NCBI GenBank assembly: GCA_900547765.1
Contig: URIA01000012.1
Location: 1 to 45,763 of the forward strand
From: an uncultured Collinsella sp.
Lineage (GTDB): Bacteria; Actinomycetota; Coriobacteriia; Coriobacteriales; Coriobacteriaceae
Length of the DNA stretch: 45,763 bases
Direction of reading: 5' to 3'
Positions 15,542 through 23,420 of this stretch are shown here, piece by piece. The notes below the pieces were generated by a model that did not search any database, was not told the origin of the DNA, and saw only the letters and a program-made list of their open reading frames with translations. Every line of letters starts with the position of its first letter. The stretch's first letter is position 1. The position numbers were made by a program, and so were the translations under genes.

Positions 15542-17245
15542 ATGAGCAATCCCTCGAACCGCGCCTCGATGCGCGGGCAACTCACGCTGCGCGGCGTCGT
15601 CATCGGCGTCCTTGGCTGCGTGATTATCACGGCAAGCTCGGCCTACACGGCGCTCAAGATGGGCGCACTCCCCTGGCCGATCATCTTCGCTGCCGTCATC
15701 TCGCTGTTCTTCCTTAAACTCATGGGCAACGCCAGCCTCAACGAGGCAAACGTCACCCACACCATCATGTCCGCGGGCGCCATGGTCGCCGGCGGTCTGG
15801 CGTTTACCATCCCGGGCGCCTGGATGCTGGGCTATGCCGACCAGATTAGCTGGCTCGACATGTTTGTCGTGGCACTCGCCGGCACTATCCTGGGCCTGCT
15901 GGCCACCGCACTCATCCACCGTCACTTTATCGTGGACGCCGCGCTTGAGTTCCCCACCGGCAACGCCGCAGCTCAGACCTTGCGCGCGACCGAGGCTGGC
16001 GGCAAAACCGGCAAGCAGCTCTTTGGTTCCATGGCCATCGCAGGCATCTATAGCGTGCTGCGCGACGCCCTGGGCGTGGTGCCCAGCATGCTGTGCACGC
16101 TCAATATCCCCGGCGTGACCTTTGCCATCTACAACTCGCCCATGCTGCTCTCCGTCGGCTTCCTCGTGGGCTTCGCCCCGGTCGCTTTCTGGTTTGCCGG
16201 CGCCCTGCTGGGCAACTTTGGCATCATCGTAGGCGGCACCGCTGCCGGTCTGTTCGACGTTGTGACTGCGCAGGGCATCGTCAAGTCCCTGGGTATGGGC
16301 CTTATGATGGGCTTTGGCGTCGCCGTCGTCCTTAAGGACATCCTGCCGCAGGTCGCCGGCATCGTCCGTGGCCTTGCCGCCGACAGCTCCACCGACACCG
16401 ACGAGCAGTCGCTCATCTCGGGCTCCCTTAAGCTCGACGCCGGCATCATCGGCCTGGGCGCTGCCGCCATCGCCGTGATCATCGCCATCGTGCTTGACCT
16501 TGGTCCCGTTCCGGCCGTCATCGTGACGCTGTTCACCTTTGTCACCACCATCATGAGTGCACAGAGCTGCGGCCAGACGGGCATCGACCCCATGGAGATC
16601 TTTGGCCTCATCGTTATGCTCATCGTCGCTGCCTTCGCACAGATCGCTCAGGTCAAGCTGTTCTTTATCGCCGGCATCGTGGCCGTAGCGTGCGGCCTTG
16701 CGGGCGACGTCATGAACGACTTTAAGGCCGGTGCCGTGCTGGGCACCAACCCGCGCGCACAGTGGGTCGGCCAGGCCATCGGCGGCATCGTGGGCGCCCT
16801 GGTCGCCGCCGCCGTCATGGTCGCGCTCGTCACCGCCTATGGTCCGGACGCCTTTGGTCCCGACAAGAGCTTTGTGGCCGCGCAGGCAAGTGTGGTCGCC
16901 ACCATGGTCTCGGGCATCCCGAGCGTACCGTGGTTCGCAGGCGGCTTTATCGCCGGCATCGTCATGTACTGGCTCGGCATTCCGGCCATGATGATCGGCC
17001 TGGGCGTGTACCTGCCGTTCTACATGTCACTCACGGCCTTCTTGGGCTCCTGCGTCAAACTCGCCTACGACAAGTGGTCCGCCCACCGCGACGCCACCGC
17101 TGGTCTTTCTGACGAGGAGAGAGCTGCCAAGGACGCCGCCTTCCAGGAACAGGGTCTGGTCGTTGCCAGCGGCCTTCTCGGCGGCGAGTCCATCGTCGGC
17201 GTTATCCTGGCGTTTGTCTCCGTGGGTCTGAGCCTGCTGGGCTAA
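15542..17245 (+). CDS. OPT family transporter
   Basis: This 567-residue membrane protein belongs to the oligopeptide transporter (OPT) superfamily. It has about 14 hydrophobic helices starting with LTLRGVVIGVLGCVIITASS. Family-type motifs are SSAYTALKMGALPWPIIFAA, ALEFPTGNAAAQTLRATEAG, GLMMGFGVAVVLKDILPQVAG and AGDVMNDFKAGAVLGTNPRAQ. Bacterial OPT proteins import peptides or metal chelates; the substrate here cannot be read. The ATG at 15542 follows AAAGGAGTTCTAT. The gene ends with a strong terminator. Confidence 0.93.
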   Translation: MSNPSNRASMRGQLTLRGVVIGVLGCVIITASSAYTALKMGALPWPIIFAAVISLFFLKLMGNASLNEANVTHTIMSAGAMVAGGLAFTIPGAWMLGYADQISWLDMFVVALAGTILGLLATALIHRHFIVDAALEFPTGNAAAQTLRATEAGGKTGKQLFGSMAIAGIYSVLRDALGVVPSMLCTLNIPGVTFAIYNSPMLLSVGFLVGFAPVAFWFAGALLGNFGIIVGGTAAGLFDVVTAQGIVKSLGMGLMMGFGVAVVLKDILPQVAGIVRGLAADSSTDTDEQSLISGSLKLDAGIIGLGAAAIAVIIAIVLDLGPVPAVIVTLFTFVTTIMSAQSCGQTGIDPMEIFGLIVMLIVAAFAQIAQVKLFFIAGIVAVACGLAGDVMNDFKAGAVLGTNPRAQWVGQAIGGIVGALVAAAVMVALVTAYGPDAFGPDKSFVAAQASVVATMVSGIPSVPWFAGGFIAGIVMYWLGIPAMMIGLGVYLPFYMSLTAFLGSCVKLAYDKWSAHRDATAGLSDEERAAKDAAFQEQGLVVASGLLGGESIVGVILAFVSVGLSLLG

Positions 17246-17286
17246 GTCGAGCAGCTGCTCGACAGCAACCATATTGCCTACGATTT

Positions 17287-17326
17287 GCCCGGTCGGTAGC
17301 TTTCCAGGCTACCGACCGGGCTTTTT
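17287..17326 (+). terminator. Terminator of the OPT gene
   Basis: GCCCGGTCGGTAGC pairs perfectly with GCTACCGACCGGGC around TTTCCAG and is followed by TTTTTG. Confidence 0.93.
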
Positions 17327-17338
17327 GATACCAACGCA

Positions 17339-17379
17339 AAGAAAGGCCGGCGCGCTGCATTTAACAGCGCGCCGGCCTT
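17339..17379 (-). terminator. Terminator of the coiled-coil surface protein gene
   Basis: AAGGCCGGCGCGCTG (17343-17357) pairs perfectly with 17365-17379. On the minus strand the stem is followed by TTCTTTG. Confidence 0.88.
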
Positions 17380-17445
17380 ATCGTTTGGCTAACGAGACGG
17401 TCCCGCTATGAATTGAAGTTCGTTGCAGAAACTACGCTCGAAACG

Positions 17446-20400
17446 CTACATCTGCTTGCGACGACGATCGCTCAGCGTCACGCCCGCAGCCACGAGCGTA
17501 ATACCGCCGATAACGAAGACCTCGCCCGCAAGCGCAGAGTCATCACCGGTCTGGGCGAGCGCGGCAGGCGCGGCCTGTTTCTTGGCAACGGGGGCCTTTG
17601 CAGCAGCCTGCGCAACCTGAGGCTTGGCCTGCGGCTCAGCCTTGGGATGATACTTGTCGTACTCGGCCTGCGCGGCAGCCAGGTCATCCTTGGCATCGCC
17701 AAGCTCGGCAAGCGCGGCGGCATAGGCGTCGTTGGCATCGGACAGCTTGGTATCGGCATCGCTCAGAGCAGCCTTGAGGCCAGCGGCGGCATCGACGGCG
17801 GCCTTATAGCGAGCGTAGGCGGCGTTCAGCTTGACCAGCTTCTCGTTGCCCGTCGTGCCCGCGGCAAGGGATGCCTTGTGGTCGACAGCCTCAAGATCGG
17901 CCTTGAGTGCCTCGTCGTTGGCAAGCTCGGCCTTGGCCTTGACGATCTCGAAGTTCGCATCGACGACGGCTTCGTTGGCGGCCTCGAGCTGCTTCTGGGC
18001 ATCGGCGACACTGGCCACGGCAGCGTCATAGGCGGCCTTGGCGTCGTCGACCGCCTTCTGGGCACCGGCGAAGCGCTCGAAGGCCTTGTTTGCGCCGGCC
18101 AGCTCGTCCTCGGCGGCCTTGGCCTTCGCCTGTGCGTCGGACAGGGTCTGCGTCTTGGCGGCAACTGCCTGCTTGGCGCCCGAAAGAGCGGTCGCGGCGT
18201 GCACATCTGCGGCCTGAGCCTTGTCAACGCCAGCCTGGGCAGTGTCGTCGGCCTTCTTGGCATCGTTAAGCGTGCCCTGCTTGTTCGCAAGATCCGTCTT
18301 GGCGGCATCGCACTTGGCGGCAAGGTCCTTGACCGAAGCGGTAGCGTTGTCATACGCCTCGTTGGCCTGATCGGACTTTACCTTGGCGGCGTCGCGGGCG
18401 CTGCGAGCCTTCGCCTTGTGAGCAGCGGCATCGGCCGCCTTCGTCTTGTTGTCAGCAAGCGTGGCGTTAGCCTTATCGAGAGCTGCCTGGGCAGTAGCGG
18501 CCTTGCTCTTGGCGGTATCGAGGTTCTGCTTGAGGGACTCGATGTCGATTCCGCCGAGCGCGTCCTTCGCGGCGTCGTATGCCGTCTTCGCGGCGGCGGT
18601 GCCTGACTTGGACTTCTCGTACTCGCCCTTGGCGGTGTTCACGTTCGTGTCTGCCGCGGTATAGGCGTCATGCGCCGCATCCTGCTTATTTACTGCTGCG
18701 AAATAAGCTTCCTTAGTAGTACCGAAGGTCTTCTGCGCTTCCGCCAGCTTATTCTGGAGCTGCTTCAGCTGCTCCTTCTGCTCCTGCGTGCCGCCTGCAT
18801 TGTAGGCGGAATCGATGTAATCGTTGAGGAGCTTCTTGAACTCGGAGACAGTGAAATCAGCCTGAGTGTCATCATCGCTGTAATCGAAGATGGTTACCTC
18901 GGAATCGGTATTCTTGCCGCTACCGGTCGCGATGCCGATGGCCCTCGTAGAGGCATCGATAATGTTGAGATAGTGCCCGCACTCATGGTAGATGCTGTTG
19001 TAGTTCTGATAGATGTAATAGGACTCATATCGATATTTGCCGAGTTTATCGCCATACTGCTCTACATACTTGTCGAAAATCTCCTTTTCCTGAGTATAGA
19101 GACCGGTATATGGCCAGCCGAGAGTATCCTCGGTCTCGCCGCCGGTATATGCGCCGCCTCCGCCGGCAAGGTTTTCACCGTTGTCGAAGTAGCAGTTCGA
19201 GTGTCCCCAGATGTTCGATGAATATGATGTATTAAGGGCGGCTGCCGCAGTCATGCGGAGGCTGACGCTAAGCTCCGACTGACCGTTCGCCTTGCGGAGG
19301 TTGTTCTGGGTGTCGAGGTAGGTCAGGGCGTTGCGCATCTGCTCCAGGGAAAGCGGATTGGTGTCGCGAGACATGTCCTGATCGACGTAGCTGTCATACC
19401 ACTCGGCTTTGTCGTCAGCGCCGGTGAGTGTAGCCATTGCGTCCTTGGCGTTCGATTTCTGCATAGCTGTGAAATCGCTGCTGTTGCTGATGTAGGCCAT
19501 AAAGCCGAGCATGCCCTTATTGATGACTTCCTGGTCAACGGTCATGTTGGACTTGAGGTCAGCAATCTGCTGCTCAAGAGCCTCAACCTGGGCATTAGCA
19601 GCGTCATAAGCCTTTTCCGCGGCGTTCGAAGCGGCGCAGGCTGCCTCCCACTCGCTGCGCTTCTGCTTGCGAACTTCGACAAGCTTATCGTACGCGGTCT
19701 TCTTGTCTGCTTCGGTCTGCTGCGCCTTCTCGTATGCGGCCTTGGCGGCGTCGCGCTCGCTGGCGGCGTCCTTGTACTCCTTGTTTGCCGCATCGTATGC
19801 AGACTGGGCAGATGCCACGGCAGCGTTGGCGGCGTTGGCCTTCTCCTGCGCGGCGGTGGCGGTATTCTGGGCCGCCTGCAGGTTCGCCTGGGCGGTAGCG
19901 TCGGCATCCGTCGCGGCATTGAGCTCCGCCTGCGCGGTCTTAAGCTCACCAGCGGCGGCCTTCTCGGCGGCCTCAAGCGCACTCAGGTCAACACCCGTAC
20001 CCGAGACGGCAGCATCGAGCGCGGCCTGCGCCTGGTTGAACTTCTGCTGGGCGTTATCGCGCGCGGTGGTTGCGGCTGCGAGAGCAGCAGCAGTCTCCTG
20101 CTTCTTGGCCTGGGCAGTCGTCAAAGCTGCCTCGGTATTCTGCTTTTCCTGCTGGGCGCTGGCCTCGGCAGCCTTGGCCTGGTCCAGATTGTCCTGTGCA
20201 GTAGTAACGGCCTTATTGGCGTCATCGAGCTTTGCCTGCGCGTCCTCGACGGCCTTCTTGGCGGCCTCGTACTCGTCCATACCCATGGCCTCGAGCTTGG
20301 CCTGGGCATCGTCGAGGGCCTTCTTGGCCTCATCCTGCTTTGCCTTGGCGTCCTTGAGCGCCTGGGTCTTATCCTCGACACTCTTGTTGGCTTGATCGAG

Positions 20401-20901
20401 CTGATCGTTCAGGTCGCCCAGCTTCTTCTGCTGCTGCTCGGTCTTTTCGACGGCGGCTTTGAGCTCGTCAATCTTCTCCTGGAGCGCGGCGATTTCTGCT
20501 GCGTTCTGCTCGATTTCGTTGTCGCTCACAGCCTGCGAGGCCTGATTCTTTTGCTGCTGCGCCTGCTTTTGAGACTGGCCCGCCGCATCGGCGTTCTTCT
20601 GGGCGGCATCGTAGGCGGCCTGAGCGTCCTTGAGCTGCTTTGCCGACTCCTCGGCCAGCTGGGCAGCCGTCTTTACGACCGCTTGGTTACCGGCGGCAAC
20701 GGTGTTCTCTACAGAACTACCCCCCCCCTGAACAGAATCGCCGTTATCGGTTGACGGTGCGGCGATTGCCGCCAGCGGCGACATGAGCGGCTGAGCGATG
20801 AGGCCCGCCGTCAAAACGGTTGCGACGGCGCGGTTAGCAACGCCCTTGACGTTGACAGTCTTGGCCCGAGGCCCAAAGTGTTGTGGACTGTAGTTTGCCA
20901 T
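17446..20901 (-). CDS. Wall-anchored coiled-coil surface protein with central CAP domain
   Basis: This 1151-residue secreted protein starts with a long signal peptide (hydrophobic core around 25-48, ending IAAPS). There follows a Gly/Ser linker encoded over a G9 tract (residues 58-61) and then about 390 residues of Ala/Lys/Gln/Glu-rich heptad coiled coil. Residues of about 460-680 form a CAP/SCP-PR1-like domain: LSLEQMRNALTYLDTQNNLR, NIWGHSNCYFDNGENLAGGG (GENLA motif), SIYHECGHYLNIIDASTRAI. A second coiled coil of about 400 residues follows. The end is a sorting signal: LAQTGDD, a hydrophobic helix, then DRRRKQM. The motif is LAQTG rather than LPxTG. The ATG at 20901 has GGGAG at 7 bases. The CAP segment is visibly less GC-rich than the flanking coils. 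A likely role is a rod-like adhesin; the ligand is unknown. Confidence 0.9.
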   Translation of the reverse strand: MANYSPQHFGPRAKTVNVKGVANRAVATVLTAGLIAQPLMSPLAAIAAPSTDNGDSVQGGGSSVENTVAAGNQAVVKTAAQLAEESAKQLKDAQAAYDAAQKNADAAGQSQKQAQQQKNQASQAVSDNEIEQNAAEIAALQEKIDELKAAVEKTEQQQKKLGDLNDQLDQANKSVEDKTQALKDAKAKQDEAKKALDDAQAKLEAMGMDEYEAAKKAVEDAQAKLDDANKAVTTAQDNLDQAKAAEASAQQEKQNTEAALTTAQAKKQETAAALAAATTARDNAQQKFNQAQAALDAAVSGTGVDLSALEAAEKAAAGELKTAQAELNAATDADATAQANLQAAQNTATAAQEKANAANAAVASAQSAYDAANKEYKDAASERDAAKAAYEKAQQTEADKKTAYDKLVEVRKQKRSEWEAACAASNAAEKAYDAANAQVEALEQQIADLKSNMTVDQEVINKGMLGFMAYISNSSDFTAMQKSNAKDAMATLTGADDKAEWYDSYVDQDMSRDTNPLSLEQMRNALTYLDTQNNLRKANGQSELSVSLRMTAAAALNTSYSSNIWGHSNCYFDNGENLAGGGGAYTGGETEDTLGWPYTGLYTQEKEIFDKYVEQYGDKLGKYRYESYYIYQNYNSIYHECGHYLNIIDASTRAIGIATGSGKNTDSEVTIFDYSDDDTQADFTVSEFKKLLNDYIDSAYNAGGTQEQKEQLKQLQNKLAEAQKTFGTTKEAYFAAVNKQDAAHDAYTAADTNVNTAKGEYEKSKSGTAAAKTAYDAAKDALGGIDIESLKQNLDTAKSKAATAQAALDKANATLADNKTKAADAAAHKAKARSARDAAKVKSDQANEAYDNATASVKDLAAKCDAAKTDLANKQGTLNDAKKADDTAQAGVDKAQAADVHAATALSGAKQAVAAKTQTLSDAQAKAKAAEDELAGANKAFERFAGAQKAVDDAKAAYDAAVASVADAQKQLEAANEAVVDANFEIVKAKAELANDEALKADLEAVDHKASLAAGTTGNEKLVKLNAAYARYKAAVDAAAGLKAALSDADTKLSDANDAYAAALAELGDAKDDLAAAQAEYDKYHPKAEPQAKPQVAQAAAKAPVAKKQAAPAALAQTGDDSALAGEVFVIGGITLVAAGVTLSDRRRKQM
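20720..20728 (-). repeat. G9 homopolymer in the surface protein gene (slippage tract)
   Basis: Nine consecutive C on the plus strand read as CAG GGG GGG GGT AGT in the gene, around codons 58-61. Either loss or gain of one G brings a TAG stop in frame within a few codons. Confidence 0.9.
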
Positions 20902-20942
20902 GGCTTTCTCCCTTTGACACGGATGTATCCATACGCTTCAAA

Positions 20943-21048
20943 ATGTAGGAGCTGATTTTTGAATTCTGTTGCGCAACATTGGTCACCGGCGGATTTTTTG
21001 AAATTCGCGCTCTCGTGCTTCACAATTTCGTCACATATGTAGGAGCTG
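20943..21048. promoter_or_regulatory. Direct repeat and palindrome upstream of the surface protein gene
   Basis: ATGTAGGAGCTG occurs at 20943-20954 and again at 21037-21048, 94 bases apart. Between them TGTTGCGCAACA (20967-20978) is a perfect 12-bp palindrome. All sit 40-150 bases upstream of the surface protein start on AT-richer DNA, where a promoter and regulator sites would be expected. No named regulator is recognised. Confidence 0.4.
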
Positions 21049-21208
21049 GCGCATCATATTCTTGCGGGATCGAATTGAGCCTGTGATTTGCATTTGCTCC
21101 CGCGTCATCCGCCCTATCGGATTCCGCATCCAACAGACACCCCGCCCGCCACGGTGTAGAGTTAGGACAACGGGCGCGTTGCGCGGACCGCGCTGGAACG
21201 AGGTGGAC

Positions 21209-22348
21209 ATGGAACTCGACAAACAACAGATTAAGCGACTGCGTGAACGCCATCACCGGCGCCATGGCATCCGCCCTGCCCATAGTGAGGCTGCCGAACA
21301 GGCTGGTCGCTTTTTAAAGCGCGCGTTCAACATTCGCGAGGGACGCGCGCCCTATCACGTGATCCGCAAGCGTTTTGTAAACGGGGAACGCCTGACCGGC
21401 TCTCACCTGTGCATCCTCATCATTGCCATGTTAATCGCGAGCATCGGCCTCGATATCGACTCGGATATCGCCATCGTGGGTGCCATGCTCATCTGCCCGC
21501 TCATGGGATCGGTCCTTGCCATGGCATATGGCATCGCCACGCTCGACCGTGAGATTACCGTCGAAGCCATCGCCAGCCTTGCGCTGCAAATGGCCTTTTG
21601 CCTGGTCACCTCCACGTTGTACTTTAAGCTCTCGCCCCTTGGCGCCACCACAGCCGCCATTATCGACAACTCGACGCCCACCGTGTGGGACCTCGCTGTC
21701 GCGCTCGCCGGCGGCTTTGCGGGCGGCCTAGGCAACTCACGCGACCAGGAGCCCGCAACGCTCATCGCCGGTGTGGCCGTGGCAACCGCGCTGATGCCGC
21801 CCCTGTGCGCAGCAGGCTACGGCATCGCCATCGCAAGCGGGTCGCTGTTTCTCTCGGCGCTCTACGAGTTTGGCATCAACGTGGTCTTTATCGCGCTGGC
21901 TGCCGAAGCCGTGCTGCTTCTTTTGCGCGTGCCGCTCAAGCGCGACCTCAACGGCGACGGCATTGTGACCGCTGAGGAAGACGCCGAGGTCGACGAGCTG
22001 TCGCGCAAGGTGCGCCGCCGCATCATTGTGGGCACGGTGATTTTTGCCATCCCCTGCATTGTTATGACGGCGGGTTCCATTGGCTCGGCGCAGGCCGGCG
22101 TGCAGGACGGCTACGGCGTCACCGAAACCACGCGCGAGCTTGCGGCGGTGCTGCCAGGCTTTAAGGATTACACCGTCGCCGTCGAGACCTCGGCTACCGA
22201 AGGAGAGGAGGAGGGTATTGTCGAGCGCGAGATAGTCGCCCACGTGACGACAAGCGAGGCGCTCGGGGCACACGACCGTCACGTCGCCCGCAAGCTCATC
22301 GACCTCAACGTGCCCGAACTCGATCGCGTGGAGTTCGATGTGAAGTGA
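21209..22348 (+). CDS. DUF389 family membrane protein with EF-hand-like loop
   Basis: This 379-residue protein carries the DUF389 domain. Its signature is AIVGAMLICPLMGSVLAMAYGIAT near residue 90, with further helices at LALQMAFCLVTSTLYF, DLAVALAGGFAGGLGNSRDQ, TLIAGVAVATALMPPLCAAGYG and FGINVVFIALAAEAVLLLL. Between membrane helices, residues 246-257 read DLNGDGIVTAEE, a complete 12-residue EF-hand calcium loop (D1, N3, D5, G6, E12). The last 90 residues form a polar domain (FKDYTVAVETSATEGEEEG). The start at 21209 has GAGG at 5-7 bases. The function of DUF389 proteins is not established. Confidence 0.88.
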   Translation: MELDKQQIKRLRERHHRRHGIRPAHSEAAEQAGRFLKRAFNIREGRAPYHVIRKRFVNGERLTGSHLCILIIAMLIASIGLDIDSDIAIVGAMLICPLMGSVLAMAYGIATLDREITVEAIASLALQMAFCLVTSTLYFKLSPLGATTAAIIDNSTPTVWDLAVALAGGFAGGLGNSRDQEPATLIAGVAVATALMPPLCAAGYGIAIASGSLFLSALYEFGINVVFIALAAEAVLLLLRVPLKRDLNGDGIVTAEEDAEVDELSRKVRRRIIVGTVIFAIPCIVMTAGSIGSAQAGVQDGYGVTETTRELAAVLPGFKDYTVAVETSATEGEEEGIVEREIVAHVTTSEALGAHDRHVARKLIDLNVPELDRVEFDVK

Positions 22349-22423
22349 TGCAGAGCGCGGGATGAATGCTCGCACGGACGCAAGTTACGACGAGGCGCAG
22401 GTGCGATACGGACACGAGCAAAT

Positions 22424-22464
22424 AGCGGGGTGCAGTTCACACCCGCGCCCCGCTCGCTTTTTTA
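22424..22464 (+). terminator. Terminator of the DUF389 gene
   Basis: AGCGGGGTGC pairs with GCGCCCCGCT (one G-U) and is followed by CGCTTTTTTATT. Confidence 0.82.
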
Positions 22465-22474
22465 TTGCCGTGAA

Positions 22475-22924
22475 TCAGACGTCCGCATCGACATCGCCAG
22501 ACTCCACCGTAAACGCCGGATCGGTGCTCACAAGATAAAATCGGGTCACCTCAGTATTTCTAATTAGGTAAATCTGCCCCTGATTGCGTCGGCGCGATAT
22601 ATATGCAACGTGAACCGTGCCGAACTCTTCGCCGTTTTCCTTCTTTAATACCAGGATATTGGGATCGTCCGTACGCTTAAACTGCCCGTTTGTGCAGCTT
22701 CCGTCTTGGTCGACCAGCTGCCATCGACAGTTGTCCTCCTCAAGAAAAGCCAGGGTTTCCCGACTCGTTTTCTCATCCCGATAGAAACCATCAATGGCAA
22801 ACCCTTCGGAAGCGCATTCCTGCATATAGGACGTTTCTCGGCTTATAGCAAACAGCCCTGTAGCGCCCAGGAGCACAGCCAGGCAGACCACTGCAAGGGC
22901 TATCGAAATAGCACGGCGACCCAT
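22475..22924 (-). CDS. Small N-terminally anchored protein, unknown function
   Basis: This 149-residue protein has one hydrophobic helix near the start (AISIALAVVCLAVLLGATGLFAI, residues 5-27) and no lipobox. It then has a soluble domain: DGFYRDEKTSRETLAFLEED, CRWQLVDQDGSCTNGQFKR, NILVLKKENGEEFGTVHVAY. The soluble part would face outside. I do not recognise the family. GC content is lower than in neighbours, which hints at recent acquisition. The ribosome binding site before the ATG at 22924 is weak (GGTTGGG). It converges on the DUF389 gene and shares its terminator region. Confidence 0.6.
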   Translation of the reverse strand: MGRRAISIALAVVCLAVLLGATGLFAISRETSYMQECASEGFAIDGFYRDEKTSRETLAFLEEDNCRWQLVDQDGSCTNGQFKRTDDPNILVLKKENGEEFGTVHVAYISRRRNQGQIYLIRNTEVTRFYLVSTDPAFTVESGDVDADV

Positions 22925-22992
22925 GTTAGCCCAACCGATAGTTGTTTAACGGAGCGCGAAACATACCTGGAACCTCCGATATCAGGGGGAAC

Positions 22993-23012
22993 GTCGCCAG
23001 CAGGCTGGCGAC
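22993..23012. terminator. Hairpin between the small anchored protein gene and the decayed fragment
   Basis: GTCGCCAG-CAGG-CTGGCGAC is a perfect 8-bp hairpin. It lacks a T-run on either strand, so termination is only possible, not sure. Confidence 0.35.
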
Positions 23013-23114
23013 AACTATATGTTTCTGACATCAAACCATATGGCTGCCACTCGCGGAGGGGGCATCGGCGAACGGCGTGTTTTCATACTCCATTGGTCAA
23101 ACCTAAGCGCGGCC

Positions 23115-23340
23115 CTACAGCTCGTACTTGTACACGCGGTAGATGTACTTTTCGGCTTCCATCTCGTAGGTAGCGATGGGAAGACCGTAGCGATCGTCTC
23201 GTCGTTTGGCAGATAGGTCACACTGTGCTGTCCCGCGTTGAGCGAAAAATCGCCCTGGGCTTGCAGCAGCTTGTCCTCAAAGCCCGAACCGGCCCAAAAA
23301 TCGGGCGAGCCCACGGAAGGCTGCAGCGAGATCATTTGCG
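23115..23340 (-). pseudogene. Decayed gene fragment with a frameshift
   Basis: Two overlapping minus-strand frames appear to be one broken protein. The first reads GSGFEDKLLQAQGDFSLNAG then QHSVTYLPNDE; after a shift near 23195 the second reads RDDRYGLPIATYEMEAEKYI then YRVYKYEL and stops at 23115. Both halves look like genuine protein sequence, and neither frame alone makes a sensible gene. There is no clear start or ribosome binding site. I cannot name the parent family. The rest of 22925-23354 holds a short hairpin (22993-23012) and nothing else I can support. Confidence 0.4.
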
Positions 23341-23355
23341 CAACATATGTCCAGC

Positions 23356-23393
23356 AAAAACGGGTGGTAGCCGGCACGGCTACCACCCGTTTG
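23356..23393 (-). terminator. Terminator of the activase fusion gene
   Basis: AAACGGGTGGTAGCC (23358-23372) pairs perfectly with GGCTACCACCCGTTT (23378-23392). On the minus strand the stem runs into TTTTTGC. Confidence 0.9.
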
Positions 23394-23420
23394 TCTCACA
23401 TCTAGCCCATAGCAGGCCAG

